A stretch of 64,000 nt of DNA from JAOUEA01 sp963810915 (GCA_963810915.1 CAWEPH010000006.1:744001-808000), one strand, 5' to 3'; positions 47,251 through 56,535 are shown, counted from the first letter of the stretch. Numbers and translations: made by a program. Notes: generated by a model not told the origin, from the letters alone.

Positions 47251-48077
47251 CGGCGCAGCTCCGCCTGGATCTCTCGCTCGACGTCGGCGTAGCGCGTGGC
47301 GTCCAGGTCGGTCCGGCGTTCGGCGGCGAACCATCGGAAGAAGATCGCGGCGATCACCACCCACAGGATCGCGCTCCCGACGAGCTTCATGATGAGACCG
47401 GCCATCAGCTGGTCGGTCATCACGCTCACGCCCCAGATCCGCGGGAACGTCGCGTAGATCGGGTAGAGCGGGCTCTGACCGAACGTGAGGAACGAGGCTG
47501 GGATCGTGGGTGCCAGGGACTGCAGGAACAGGTAGAGCATCTGCCCCGGCGCGGAGAGCGAGGGCATCTCGGGCAGCGGCGACATCACGGGCCACCACAT
47601 CGCGAGCGCGGACAGCACGAGCGCCACGTGCAGGAGGAAGTGGAGCGGCTCCGACTTCACCGAGGCCTCCACCACCGCGGGCCAGTGCGTGAACAAGAGC
47701 ATGCCGTTGAACACGATCAGGGCGACCAACGGGCGCGTGAAGAACCGGAACACGGTGCGCACGGACCTGGGCCTCAGCACCTCGCGATACATCCAGACCG
47801 GCACGCCGGCGATCAGGATCGGCGCCGCCACCAGCGTGAAGAGCATGTGCTGCGTCATGTGGACGCTGTAGAGGTAGCGCTCAGCCAGGTCGTGGATGGG
47901 CCACGACGAGCCGAGCCAGAGGATCCCCACGCCGAGCGTGAACAGGCGCTTGTGGTGCGCGTCCGTCACCTCTCCGGTCGCGGCCTCGTGCCGGCGGAGG
48001 GCCACGAAGTAGAACGCAAGGATCGACCCGAACAGGAGGTAGACGTCCAGGTGGATGTGGAAGGACGGGAGGATCAC
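47247..48077 (-). CDS. ctaG: Cytochrome c oxidase assembly protein CtaG (caa3 type)
   Basis: A 276-residue seven-helix protein needed for assembly of Bacillus-type caa3 oxidase. Seen: HIHLDVYLLFGSILAFYFVA, YLYSVHMTQHMLFTLVAAPI (paired His on a helix, copper-site candidates), FTHWPAVVEASVKSEPLHFL and LHVALVLSALAMWWPVMSPL. Unrelated to the Cox11-type CtaG of proteobacteria. Between ctaF and the double-cupredoxin gene. Confidence 0.92.
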   Translation of the reverse strand: MILPSFHIHLDVYLLFGSILAFYFVALRRHEAATGEVTDAHHKRLFTLGVGILWLGSSWPIHDLAERYLYSVHMTQHMLFTLVAAPILIAGVPVWMYREVLRPRSVRTVFRFFTRPLVALIVFNGMLLFTHWPAVVEASVKSEPLHFLLHVALVLSALAMWWPVMSPLPEMPSLSAPGQMLYLFLQSLAPTIPASFLTFGQSPLYPIYATFPRIWGVSVMTDQLMAGLIMKLVGSAILWVVIAAIFFRWFAAERRTDLDATRYADVEREIQAELRR

Positions 48078-48087
48078 GGCCGGCCGC

Positions 48088-48441
48088 TCACTTCCCGAAG
48101 ATCCCGAAGGTCATCAGCACGATCAGGTAGAGCGTCGTGGCGCCTGCGATCCCCATCACGAAGAACCGCGAGTAGCGGCGGCTGTCGAACTTGAGATGCA
48201 TGAACCAGAGCACCACCAGGAGGAACTTGAGGAACATCAGGCTGAGCAGCGCCACCGTCACCAGGCGCGGGCTGTAGTGCGTGTAGGAGACGAACACCTC
48301 GATGGCCGTGAGCGCGGCAAGGACGATCCCGATGCGGATGTACGCCTTCGGGCTCGGATGCTCGGCATGCGCGACCTCCTCGTAGGGGTCGGTGAAGTGC
48401 TCCCCGAGCTCCTCCTGCAGTTGGGTCTCTTGCTCTGCCAT
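48088..48441 (-). CDS. ctaF: Cytochrome c oxidase subunit IV (prokaryotic)
   Basis: A 117-residue three-helix accessory subunit: an acidic N-terminus, AYIRIGIVLAALTAIEVFVS, VALLSLMFLKFLLVVLWFMH and FVMGIAGATTLYLIVLMTFG. VVLWFMHLKFD is the family signature. Eleven bases between ctaE and this gene. Confidence 0.93.
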   Translation of the reverse strand: MAEQETQLQEELGEHFTDPYEEVAHAEHPSPKAYIRIGIVLAALTAIEVFVSYTHYSPRLVTVALLSLMFLKFLLVVLWFMHLKFDSRRYSRFFVMGIAGATTLYLIVLMTFGIFGK

Positions 48442-48451
48442 CCCGCGTCTC

Positions 48452-49072
48452 CTACTGCGGCCCGCCGCGACTCGACGGCACCAGGTACACCACGACGAAG
48501 ATCACGATCCAGACGATGTCCACGAAGTGCCAGTACAGGCCCACGAGCTCGACGGGGAAGGCCGCCTTGCCCGGGAGCCGGTCGTTGAGCGACATCCCGA
48601 CCAGGGACAGCAGCATCAGGATCCCGATGGTCACGTGCGCCCCGTGGAAGCCGGTGAGGACGTAGAACGTGGACCCGAAGAGGTTCGTCTTGAGCGTGAG
48701 GCCCTCACGGTAGAACGTCGTGAACTCGTACACCTGTCCGCCCACGAACGTCATGCCCAGCAGGGCGGTGGCGAGCAGCCAGATCCGCATCCGCGCCATG
48801 TCTCGAGCCTGCGCGGCCGCCAGCGCCAGCACCATCGTGAGCGAGGACGCCAGCAGGACGAACGAGGACACCGAGGTGTAGGGGATGTCGAAGATGTCTT
48901 GCGGGTAGGGACCCTTCACGCTGGCCCCTCGGTAGAGGACGTACGTGGCGATCAGCGCGCCGAAGAGCATGCACTCGGAGGACAGGAAGAGCCACATCGC
49001 GACCTTCGAGCTGGGCAGGCCCGTGGTGGTCTCGTGCTCGGTGTGCTGCGCGGGAACGACGACGTCCGCCAT
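48452..49072 (-). CDS. ctaE: Cytochrome c oxidase subunit III
   Basis: A 206-residue membrane subunit. Start ATG 49072 (MADVVVPAQHTEH), two bases from ctaD; the frame opens further upstream but inside ctaD. Seen: KVAMWLFLSSECMLFGALIA (conserved Glu), FYVLTGFHGAHVTIGILMLL and YWHFVDIVWIVIFVVVYLVP. Five helices, the short actinobacterial/Bacillus form. Confidence 0.95.
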   Translation of the reverse strand: MADVVVPAQHTEHETTTGLPSSKVAMWLFLSSECMLFGALIATYVLYRGASVKGPYPQDIFDIPYTSVSSFVLLASSLTMVLALAAAQARDMARMRIWLLATALLGMTFVGGQVYEFTTFYREGLTLKTNLFGSTFYVLTGFHGAHVTIGILMLLSLVGMSLNDRLPGKAAFPVELVGLYWHFVDIVWIVIFVVVYLVPSSRGGPQ

Positions 49073-49074
49073 GC

Positions 49075-50974
49075 CTACTCCTCCGCCACCGAGGGCTCGA
49101 GCGCCCAACCGTACAGGCCGACCAGGGCCACAAGCGCCCCGAGGCCGACCAGCCACCAGGAGTAGATGACCCCGTACGCCATGATGGGGAGGCCGAAGCC
49201 GCTCACCAGCGGCCAGAACGAGGGGCTGGGCAGATGGATCCCGTGCCCGCCTGCGTGCTCCGACGGCCCCTCGTCGTGCTCGGGCGCAGCCCCGGCCTGC
49301 ACGGGCACGAGGCGCCCGGTCTTCTCGTCCTCCACGTACTTGCGATGCCAGAACTCATCGAGCGAGTGCACGGTCGGGGTCTCGTCGAAGTTCCAGGCCG
49401 GCGGCGGGCACGACGTCGTCCACTCCAGCGTGCGCGCGTCCCACGGATCCTCGTTCTCGAGGCCCGCGGGCTTCAACTGGGTGCGGATCACGTTGATGAT
49501 GAACATCAAGATCGCGAGGGCGATCACGAACGATCCCACCGAGGCAACCTGGTTCCAGAAGGTCAATCCTAGCGACGCGGGGTAGGTGTACTCACGCCGG
49601 ATCATGCCGCTCAGCCCGAGCACGTGCATCGGGCCGAACGTGAGGTTGAAGCCGATGATCATGATCCAGAACTGCCACTTGCCCCAGCCCTCGGAGAGCC
49701 GTCGCGCGAACACCTTCGGCCACCAGTAGTACATCCCCGCGAAGAGCCCGAACACCGCGCCGCCGAACAGCACGTAGTGGAAGTGCGCCACCACGTAGTA
49801 GGTGTCGGTCTGCTGGTAGTCCGAAGGCACGATCGAGTGTGTGACGCCCGAGAGCCCTCCGATCACGAACATCGTGACCGTGCCGATCGAGTACAGCAGC
49901 GGGGTGTCGAACCGTAAGTCGCCCCCGTGCATCGTCGCCATCCAGTTGAAGATCTTCACGCCGGTCGGGATCGCGATGATGGCCGTCGAGATCGCCGAAC
50001 GCCGTGTTGGCCACCGGGCCGAGTCCCACCGCGAACATGTGGTGCGCCCAGACGCCGAATCCGATGAAGCCGATCGCGATCCCGCTGAACACCACGAACT
50101 GGTACCCGAAGAGCGGCTTGCGCGCGAAGACCGGGATGACGTCGGAGATGATGCCGAAGGCGGGCAGGATCAGGATGTACACCTCGGGATGGCCGAAGAG
50201 CCAGAACAGGTGCTGCCAGAGGACGGGATCGGCGCCCGTGGGCTGGCCGGCCGCGTACGGCGAGAGGAACATCGTCCCCCATCGTCGGTCGAACAAGAGG
50301 AGGAAGAGGTCCACCGTGATGATGGGGAGCGAGAAGACCAGGAGGAACTGGACCACGAGGCCCATCCACACGAAGACCGGCATCCGGAACAGCGACATCC
50401 CCGGCGCGCGCATGTTGATGACGGTCACGGCCAGGTTCACCGCGCCCACGGTCGAAGCGATGCCCGTGATCAGGAGGCCGAGCGCGTAGAACGTCATCCC
50501 GATCGTGGGATCGGTCACCGAGTTCGGCGCGTACCCGAACCACCCGCCGTTCGGGAGGCCGCCGAGCAAGATGCTCGAGTACAGGAAGAGCCCGCCGAGC
50601 AAGAACACCCAGAAGCTGTAGGCGTTGAGGCGCGGGAACGCGACGTCGCGCGCCCCGATCATCAGCGGGATGAAGTAGTTGAAGAACGCCGCGGACATCG
50701 GCATCACGAACAGGAAGACCATCGTCAGTCCGTGCATCGTGAAGATCTGGTTGTACTGGTCGGCGTTCAAGACGGTGCCGTTCGGCTGCGCGAGCTGTGC
50801 GCGGATCAGGAGCGCCTCGAGGCCGCCCACGATGAAGAAGGCGAACGCGGTGACCCCGTACATGATCCCGATCTTCTTGTGGTCCACCGTGGTGAACCAG
50901 CTCCAGAAGCCGGTTGTCGCGGTGGGCCGGCGGAGGATCCCTCCCCTCGCCGCCGGTACGCTCGCCGTCGCCAT
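49075..50974 (-). CDS. ctaD: Cytochrome c oxidase subunit I, caa3 type (one frameshift)
   Basis: Catalytic subunit. Seen: IFTMHGLTMVFLFVMP (heme a His), HLFWLFGHPEVYILILPAFG (CuB His with the cross-linked Tyr), WAHHMFAVG (two CuB His); shift near 49990; IFNWMATMHGG, YYVVAHFHYVLFGGAVF (heme a3 and a ligands). About 633 residues. Past the normal core (about residue 560) there is a linker (EHDEGPSEHAGGHG) and two further helices (LVSGFGLPIMAYGVIYSWWL, GLGALVALVGLYGW), an extension as in some Bacillus-type enzymes. Two bases before ctaE. Confidence 0.94.
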
Positions 50975-50988
50975 CTAGCGTCCCTCCA

Positions 50989-52098
50989 TCACGTCAGGCT
51001 CTGCAGATAGGCCACCAGCGCGTCGATCTCCTGGTCGCTGAGCTGATAGTTGGGCATCTTCGCACCCAGCTTCACCGCGTTGGGGTCGCGGAGCCATGCC
51101 TTGAGCGCCTCCGTATCCGACGTGTCGAAGTCGCAGCCCGCGAAGCACGAGTGCGTGGGATCGTAGTAGTGCGTGAGGTTGGGTGCGGCCTCGCTGGCGG
51201 CCTCGGTCCCGCCGACCGCGTGGCAGTTCACGCACGATCCCCGATCGTTCGAGAGCGGGTTCAGGAAGATCTGTTCGCCCTGCTGGGCGAGGCTGTCGGA
51301 GGGCGATGTCGCAGGCTGCTTCTCGTGCGCCACCCACTCCTGCCACGACGCCTCGTCGAGCGCGAGGATCTTGAACTTCATCTTGGCGTGTTCCAGGCCG
51401 CAGAACTCCGCGCACTGCCCCGTGTAGGTCCCGGGCTCGTCCGCGGAGAACGTGATGTGGTTCGTCTTGAACCCCGGGACCACGTCCTGCTTGCCGAAGA
51501 GCCGCGGCGCCCAGAAGGAGTGGATCACCACGTAGTCCGCCTTGGCGGGATCGGCGTTGCCGATCAGCCCGCCCGCAGCCTCCAGGGAGAGGTAGATCTG
51601 TCGCCCCGCGGGGATCACCATCACGTCGGCGACGGTGATGGGGCTCTGGTCGCCGTAGTCGACCTTCATGTCGTCGTCGGTGTACTGGAAGCCCCACCAC
51701 CACTGGTAGCCCTTCACCGTCACGTTGAGGGCGCCCGGCTCCGGCGGCTTCGCCAGGGTCCAGATCATCGAGACGGTCGGCACCATGACGATCGCCAGCA
51801 CGAGGGCGGGCGCGATCGTCCACCCGATCTCCAGACGCGTGTTGCCGTGGGTCTGCTTCGGCATCGGGCGCTCGCGACCCTTCCGATGCCGGTAGCGCAC
51901 CGCGATGTAGAGGATGCCGCCCTCCACGATGATGAAGACGCCCAGCGCGATCCACAGGACCGGGATGAGGAGGTTCTTCTCCTTCTGCGCCGTCGGGCCG
52001 GCAGGATCGAGGGTGGACTGCGTGGCGTGGGGGGCGCAGGCCGCCAGCAGCAGGGCCAGGGCCAGGAACCCTAGGACCCACAACGCCTTCTTCCGCAC
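50989..52098 (-). CDS. ctaC: Cytochrome c oxidase subunit II with fused cytochrome c (caa3)
   Basis: A 369-residue lipoprotein (lipobox LLLAAC, Cys21) with two helices (about 45-67, 95-115), KGYQWWWGFQY, CuA ligands His193, Cys229, Glu231, Cys233, His237, Met240 (CAEFCGLEHAKM), and a C-terminal class I cytochrome c domain with heme motif CVNCH (289-293) and probable axial Met in GAKMPNYQ. This defines a caa3 enzyme. The cytochrome insert TSCFAGCDF-like segment (HSCFAGCDFD) contains two further cysteines, perhaps a disulfide. Start GTG 52098 with GAGAGGA upstream. Confidence 0.96.
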   Translation of the reverse strand: MRKKALWVLGFLALALLLAACAPHATQSTLDPAGPTAQKEKNLLIPVLWIALGVFIIVEGGILYIAVRYRHRKGRERPMPKQTHGNTRLEIGWTIAPALVLAIVMVPTVSMIWTLAKPPEPGALNVTVKGYQWWWGFQYTDDDMKVDYGDQSPITVADVMVIPAGRQIYLSLEAAGGLIGNADPAKADYVVIHSFWAPRLFGKQDVVPGFKTNHITFSADEPGTYTGQCAEFCGLEHAKMKFKILALDEASWQEWVAHEKQPATSPSDSLAQQGEQIFLNPLSNDRGSCVNCHAVGGTEAASEAAPNLTHYYDPTHSCFAGCDFDTSDTEALKAWLRDPNAVKLGAKMPNYQLSDQEIDALVAYLQSLT

Positions 52099-52155
52099 GG
52101 TTCCTCTCTCTCCCGGATGTGACCCCGCAACGGCGGAGCGCCACGAGACGCGCGC

Positions 52156-52161
52156 ACTGTA
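52156..52161 (-). promoter_or_regulatory. -10 box TACAGT (extended TGATACAGT) of caa3 operon
   Basis: Minus-strand TACAGT preceded by TGA lies in the 103-bp gap between ccsA and ctaC. It would give a leader of about 50 bases before GTG 52098. Confidence 0.4.
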
Positions 52162-52201
52162 TCACCGGTGTCCAGGCGACCGGACAGCGCGCACGGCTTC
52201 C

Positions 52202-53160
52202 TCAGAACCCCCTGTAGGAGTGCAGTCCGACGATCCACAGGTTGACCGCGTAGTAGGTGATCAGGAGCGATACGAAGCCCACCAGGGCGACCCATGCGGC
52301 CTTGCGTCCTCGCCATCCCGCGGTCGCCCGCGCGTGCAGGTATCCGGCGAAGATCGTCCAGGTGATGAACGACCAGGTCTCCTTCGGATCCCAACCCCAG
52401 TACCGTCCCCAGGCCTCCTGCGCCCAGATGGCGCCGGCGATCACGGCGAAGGTCCAGATGGGGAAGGCGAACGCGATCACGCGGTAGGCGACGGTATCGA
52501 GCGTGGCGGCCGAAGGCAGCCGCTTCTTGCCGGGCGAGACGTCCGAGCCGACCGGCGCGCCCGCGTCGTCGACGAGGTCGTAGCGGCGAGTCGACGCCGA
52601 GCGCGCCGCCCATGATCGGTGGCGGCGCCTGGGCGCGCAGCGCTTCGACCTGCCGGCGCTCGCGGCGGTCCTGGATCAGATACAGGATCGTGAGGATCCC
52701 GCCGAGGGCGAACAGGGAGGAACCGCTGATGGCGGCCACCACGTGGATCTTGATCCAGTAGCTGTTCAGCGCCGGGACGAGCGGGCCCGGCGCCACGTAG
52801 AAGAACTGCGAGGCGACGGCCATCGTGAGCACCGCGAACATCGCGGCGAAGCCGCCGAGCGCCCGGACCTTGTAGATGCCCTCTACGACGATCAGGTAGC
52901 CGGCCATGACGAGCGCCGCCAGCAAGGTCGAGTACTCGTACATGTTGCCCCACGGCACCCGGTGCGGCCGCCATCGCGCGCGACGCGATCGAGATCACGT
53001 TCGCCCCGAGCCCCACCCACGCGACGATGCGCGCGGTCTTCCACAGGAGGTCCCGCTGGAACGCGAGATAGGCGAAGTACGTCACCATCGCGCCGAGGTA
53101 GGCGAAGATCGCGGCGTTGAAGGTGTCCTGCGAGATGCGGGCCCACTGGAGATCCGTCAC
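52202..53160 (-). CDS. ccsA: Cytochrome c biogenesis protein CcsA/ResC (two frameshifts)
   Basis: Heme handling/ligation partner of ResB (System II). GTG 53160 overlaps resB (GTGA). Pieces: FNAAIFAYLGAMVTYFAYLA; shift near 52962; GNMYEYSTLLAALVMAGYLI, SYWIKIHVVAAISGSSLFAL (periplasmic His); shift near 52590; then the tryptophan-rich heme site QEAWGRYWGWDPKETWSFIT and the last helices ending SYRGF. About 318 residues. Confidence 0.9.
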
Positions 53161-54752
53161 CGCGACCCCACCTTCTCCTTGTCGGGCGAGGCCTCCGGGG
53201 CGGCCCCGCCGGCGGCCTTCGTCATGGCGTCCACGAGCTTCGTGAATTCGTCCTCGAACTGTGGCTTGCGCTGGAGGGCGAACCCGCCGACCTTCAGCAC
53301 CGCACCGTCGTCGCTGGGTTCGGCCCGGACCCACACCTTGCGTCGCGAGGTGTACAGCGCCGGGAGCAGCCCCAGGAGGATGAGGATAGCCGCGATGAGG
53401 ACGATGGGCACCCCACGGTCGCGGCTCACCTGGAGCACGGTGTAGCGCTTGAGGTCGGGGAAGGAGAGCGTGAGCCCGCCGGTCTGACCCGGCGGCAGCA
53501 TCTTCCCGGTCTCGAGGCTGGCGGCGCGGTCGGCACCGACGAACCCCGACGCGGTCTCGCGCATGAACGTCTTGTCGAGCGTGGTGGGCGAGGGGTCGGT
53601 GATCACGCCCCGCCAGACCGTGTATCGGATCAACGGCTGGTAATCGGTGAGCATGGCCACGGGCTGTTGGGTCTGCAGCATCTGGTAGAAGGCGCGGCTG
53701 TCCGGGTAGAGCTCGACCTCGATCGCCATCTGGGGCTTCACCGACGTCACCTTCATCACGCCGTACCACGGCATCGCGAAGGCGGGGACGCCCTCGACGC
53801 CTGCGGGCACCGGCTCCTTGTCCAGCACGAGGTTCTGCCTGGCGAGCACTTGATCGCCGTCGCGCACCTCGAGCGTGGCGGCCCACCCCCAGTTGATCTG
53901 GTAGATGTTCAGGCCCTCGAGCTGGGCCGGGTGGTTCACGCGGATGTCCTGCTGACGCACCAGGTTCCCCTGCGGATCCAGCAGGTCCACGCGTGAGACG
54001 AAGTCCATCGGCTGGCCGGAACTGCGATAGGCGCTCTCGAAGCTCCGCAGGTGCACGCCCATCCCTGTGAAATCGCCGCTGAAGAAGCGGCCAGGCCGGA
54101 TCTGACCGTCGTAGTTGGCCCGCGCGTCGATCCACGTGTCGCCCTCCGTGATCACCGCGTACCCCGTGTAGCCGGTCCCCTTGCCGAAGACGACGCCGAC
54201 GAGCAACAGGATGAACGCCCAGTGGAAGAGCAGGCTTCCCACCTCGCGAGCGCCGCCCTTCTCCGCCGCGAGGGCGGGTTCGGCGCCGGCCGCTGCGCAA
54301 CGCGGAAGAACCGCCGCTTCAGGACGCGCCGCGACGCCTCGACGGCCGCGGCCGGGGACGCCGCCACGGGGCGCTCCACGTAGTGCCTGAACGCGTCGAT
54401 CTCGCGCGCCTGGATCGGGCGCTGACGCACCGCGCGCCACGTCGCCCGCGTCCGCGGGATCAGGCACGCCACCAGCGAGACGAACAGCAGGACGGTGATC
54501 AGCACGAACCACCACGAGCCGAAGACGTCGAAGAACCCGGCGCGGTCGAAGAACGTGCCCCAGAACGCGTGCTTGCGCTGGTAGTCCAGGACGCGATCGG
54601 GTGAGTTGGGCCACTGCGGGATCAGCGAGCCGGCCACCGCGCCGAGGGCGAGGAGCAACAACAGGATCAGCGCGGTGCGCATCGAGCGCAGGGTGCGCCA
54701 GATCAACGGCGACGGACTGGCTCAGCGGGGAGCGGGACGTGGAGGAGGCCAT
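53157..54752 (-). CDS. resB: Cytochrome c biogenesis protein ResB/Ccs1 (two frameshifts)
   Basis: System II partner of CcsA. Start ATG 54752 (MASSTSRSPLSQS); shift near 54708; LRSMRTALILLLLLALGAVA (first helix) and SLIPQWPNSPDRV, GSWWFVLITVLLFVSLVACL; shift near 54290; EVGSLLFHWAFILLLVGVVF with a conserved His, a large outer domain (DLLDPQGNLVRQQDIRVNHP, GLNIYQINWGW), last helix PIVLIAAILILLGLLPALYT and a cytoplasmic tail. About 531 residues, normal for the family. Confidence 0.9.
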   Translation of the reverse strand: MASSTSRSPLSQSVAVDLAHPALDAHRADPVVAPRPRRGGRLADPAVAQLTRSRPGLPAQARVLGHVLRPRRVLRRLRLVVVRADHRPAVRLAGGVPDPADAGDVARGASAPDPGARDRRVQALRGAPRGGVPGRGRRGVAARPEAAVLPRCAAAGAEPALAAEKGGAREVGSLLFHWAFILLLVGVVFGKGTGYTGYAVITEGDTWIDARANYDGQIRPGRFFSGDFTGMGVHLRSFESAYRSSGQPMDFVSRVDLLDPQGNLVRQQDIRVNHPAQLEGLNIYQINWGWAATLEVRDGDQVLARQNLVLDKEPVPAGVEGVPAFAMPWYGVMKVTSVKPQMAIEVELYPDSRAFYQMLQTQQPVAMLTDYQPLIRYTVWRGVITDPSPTTLDKTFMRETASGFVGADRAASLETGKMLPPGQTGGLTLSFPDLKRYTVLQVSRDRGVPIVLIAAILILLGLLPALYTSRRKVWVRAEPSDDGAVLKVGGFALQRKPQFEDEFTKLVDAMTKAAGGAAPEASPDKEKVGSR

Positions 54753-54801
54753 GGGACCTCGACGATTCTAGGTCTTCGCTCCTCCGACGATCGGTTCGAC
54801 G

Positions 54802-55533
54802 TCAGAGCCCGAGCGTGTAACGGGACAGCGGAGCGAAGAACCGGGTGAACGCCCCCGTGAACAACAGGACCCCGAGGAAGACGAGCAGCCCGCCGGAGGC
54901 GACCGCGATCGGCTTGTAGTGCACTCGGATCCACGCGAACGCGCCGACGAACTTCGTGATGCCGAGCCCCACGAGCAGGAACGGCACCCCCAGCCCCAGC
55001 GAGTAGCAGACGAGCAGGAAGACCCCGCGGGCGGTTGACCCCGATGCGGCGATCGCGAGGATGCCGCCCAACACCGGGCCGATGCATGGGGTCCAACCGG
55101 CGGCGAACGCCATCCCGAGCGGGAGCGCGCCCACCGTCCCCGGCTTCACCCGCTGCAGGAACGGGCGCCGCTCGGCGTAGAGCGCGATCGACCCCTTCTG
55201 GAAGGCGTAGCCGATCATCAGCAACCCGAGCACGATCACGACCAGCCCCGCCACACGCTGGCCCGTCGTTCCCTTGAAGAGCGCCACGAAGGTGCTCGCG
55301 AAGGCGCCGAGGAGCGCGAACACGATCGTGAACCCGAGGATGAACAGCAGGATCGGCAGGAGCGGGCGGGGCGCACCCGGATCCTCCTCGACGGCGCCGC
55401 CCGAGATGAACGAGACGTAGCCCGGGATCAGCGGCCAGACGCAAGGGCTCGCGACGGAGACCAGCCCTGCGACGAACGCCAACACCGGGGCCCACCACGA
55501 CCCGAGCCCCGTCTGCACGACATCCGCGATCAT
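54802..55533 (-). CDS. ccdA: CcdA thiol-disulfide membrane transporter
   Basis: A 243-residue, six-helix protein that carries reducing equivalents from cytoplasmic thioredoxin to outer thioredoxin-like proteins for cytochrome c maturation. Redox cysteines in VASPCVWPLIPGY and AGWTPCIGPVLG. Start ATG 55533; the longer frame begins inside a Rex-site region and lacks a signal. A GC-rich ribosome site (GGGGAGCGGGGG) precedes. First gene of ccdA-resB-ccsA; the likely partner is the TlpA protein at 45600-46170. Confidence 0.95.
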   Translation of the reverse strand: MIADVVQTGLGSWWAPVLAFVAGLVSVASPCVWPLIPGYVSFISGGAVEEDPGAPRPLLPILLFILGFTIVFALLGAFASTFVALFKGTTGQRVAGLVVIVLGLLMIGYAFQKGSIALYAERRPFLQRVKPGTVGALPLGMAFAAGWTPCIGPVLGGILAIAASGSTARGVFLLVCYSLGLGVPFLLVGLGITKFVGAFAWIRVHYKPIAVASGGLLVFLGVLLFTGAFTRFFAPLSRYTLGL

Positions 55534-55568
55534 CGACCCCCGCTCCCCGGGCGAACGCCCGGTCGACC

Positions 55569-55574
55569 AGTGTA
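55569..55574 (-). promoter_or_regulatory. -10 box TACACT of ccdA operon
   Basis: Minus-strand TACACT, 35 bases before ccdA. A small hairpin (CCGGGCG-TTCG-CCCGG) lies in the leader between the box and the ribosome site. Confidence 0.35.
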
Positions 55575-55673
55575 GAGAGCACCGGAGGCCCCCCTCTCGT
55601 GGCCGCGGGCGGCGCCCGGGCTCACGCCTGGGTTGCGACGCCTCGGCCCGGACGGCATAGTGAGCGGCATCGC

Positions 55674-55691
55674 TCGTGAACGGTTTCACAA
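55674..55691 (+). promoter_or_regulatory. Rex operator C
   Basis: TCGTGAA-CGGT-TTCACAA matches the Rex consensus at all but one outer position; the symmetry extends four more bases each side (TCGC / GCGA). It lies 36 bp upstream of TATAAT at 55727, between the divergent ccdA and b6f-type operons. Confidence 0.78.
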
Positions 55692-55726
55692 GCGATGCGC
55701 CGCGTCCCGGGCGCATCGCACATGGC

Positions 55727-55732
55727 TATAAT
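55727..55732 (+). promoter_or_regulatory. -10 box TATAAT of the b6f-type operon
   Basis: Consensus TATAAT, the best -10 in the window. It puts the transcript start near 55739, a few bases before the ATG at 55743. No recognisable -35, which suggests activation or Rex control. Confidence 0.6.
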
Positions 55733-55742
55733 CGCCCCGCCC

Positions 55743-55760
55743 ATGGAGAGTCTGCGCTGA
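55743..55760 (+). CDS. Five-codon leader ORF (MESLR)
   Basis: ATG-GAG-AGT-CTG-CGC-TGA; its stop shares one base with the next start (TGATG). The GGAG inside it can serve as ribosome site for the downstream gene. It would be translated from a near-leaderless mRNA. This may couple translation, or may be chance. Confidence 0.3.
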   Translation: MESLR

Positions 55761-56128
55761 TGAGTCAGATCGAGACGGTCGGTCGTTCCAGGACCCAAAG
55801 CGTCAAGGACCGCGTCGAGGCATTCCTCAAGTCGTTCGAATGGACCTGGACGAACGCGGTGACCTTCTCCCTGGTCCTCGTCTTCTTCGTCGTGGTCACG
55901 ACCTCCGTGATCCCGTCGTTCTGGCTCTACTTCGCCGACCAGAAGCTGAAGTGGGACGGCTCGGGACCCAACGGGTTCTGGCTGAAGGAGCTGCGCGACG
56001 CCGTCGCGATGGGCCTCGTCACCGGCCCGTTCATCTCGGTGCTCGTCGTGGCCACCATCATGCAGAACTGGCGGCGCAAGCTCCGCGGCGGCGGCAGCGA
56101 CTCGCGCCCGAGCGGCGGGTACCGGTAG
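55760..56128 (+). CDS. Small membrane protein, first gene of the b6f-type operon
   Basis: 122 residues, not recognised. N-terminal amphipathic segment SVKDRVEAFLKSFEWTW, a strong helix FSLVLVFFVVVTTSVIPSFW (about 37-57), an outer loop with ADQKLKWDGSGPNGFW, a second helix AVAMGLVTGPFISVLVVATI (82-102) and a basic tail. Start ATG 55760. It leads an operon for a quinol:cytochrome c reductase, so it is a candidate accessory subunit. Confidence 0.7.
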   Translation: MSQIETVGRSRTQSVKDRVEAFLKSFEWTWTNAVTFSLVLVFFVVVTTSVIPSFWLYFADQKLKWDGSGPNGFWLKELRDAVAMGLVTGPFISVLVVATIMQNWRRKLRGGGSDSRPSGGYR

Positions 56129-56139
56129 GGGCGCGCGCG

Positions 56140-56535
56140 ATGCCATTCACCAAGACCGAGGTCGACATCCACGACGACTACGTCGTGGAGGCCGTCGACC
56201 CCGCGTGGCTGTCCCAAGGGGTCAAGTCGCCCAAGCACCTCATGTTGGACCCCGACAACTGCATCCTCTGCCGGGCCTGCGAGGACGTCTGCCCCTGGAA
56301 CTGCATCCACATGATGTCGACGGGCATCGTGCAGGGAGCCGGCGAGGAGGCGGTGGAGGCGGAGGTCGAGTACGCCACCGCCCTCTTCGTGGTCGACGAC
56401 AACGCCTGCACCCGTTGCTCCGTCTGCGTCGACCGCTGCCCCACCGACACCCTGTACTATGCGCGACTGCCTGAAGGTTCCGGCGGCAAGCGCGCGATGG
56501 CCGAGGTCCCCGCATCACAGGCCGCGGCCGAGTGA
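56140..56535 (+). CDS. Two-cluster [4Fe-4S] ferredoxin-like protein
   Basis: 131 residues. Cluster motifs CILCRACEDVC (Cys41, 44, 47, 51) and CTRCSVCVDRC (Cys90, 93, 96, 100), each followed by Pro, separated by an acidic insert (GAGEEAVEAEVEYATAL). The extra Cys55 follows the first motif. N-terminal 30 residues and C-terminal 25 are extensions. No signal peptide, so it is cytoplasmic or membrane-associated. It sits 40 bases before the cytochrome b gene, inside the operon, so it may couple a cytoplasmic donor or acceptor to the b6f-type complex (inference). Confidence 0.88.
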   Translation: MPFTKTEVDIHDDYVVEAVDPAWLSQGVKSPKHLMLDPDNCILCRACEDVCPWNCIHMMSTGIVQGAGEEAVEAEVEYATALFVVDDNACTRCSVCVDRCPTDTLYYARLPEGSGGKRAMAEVPASQAAAE

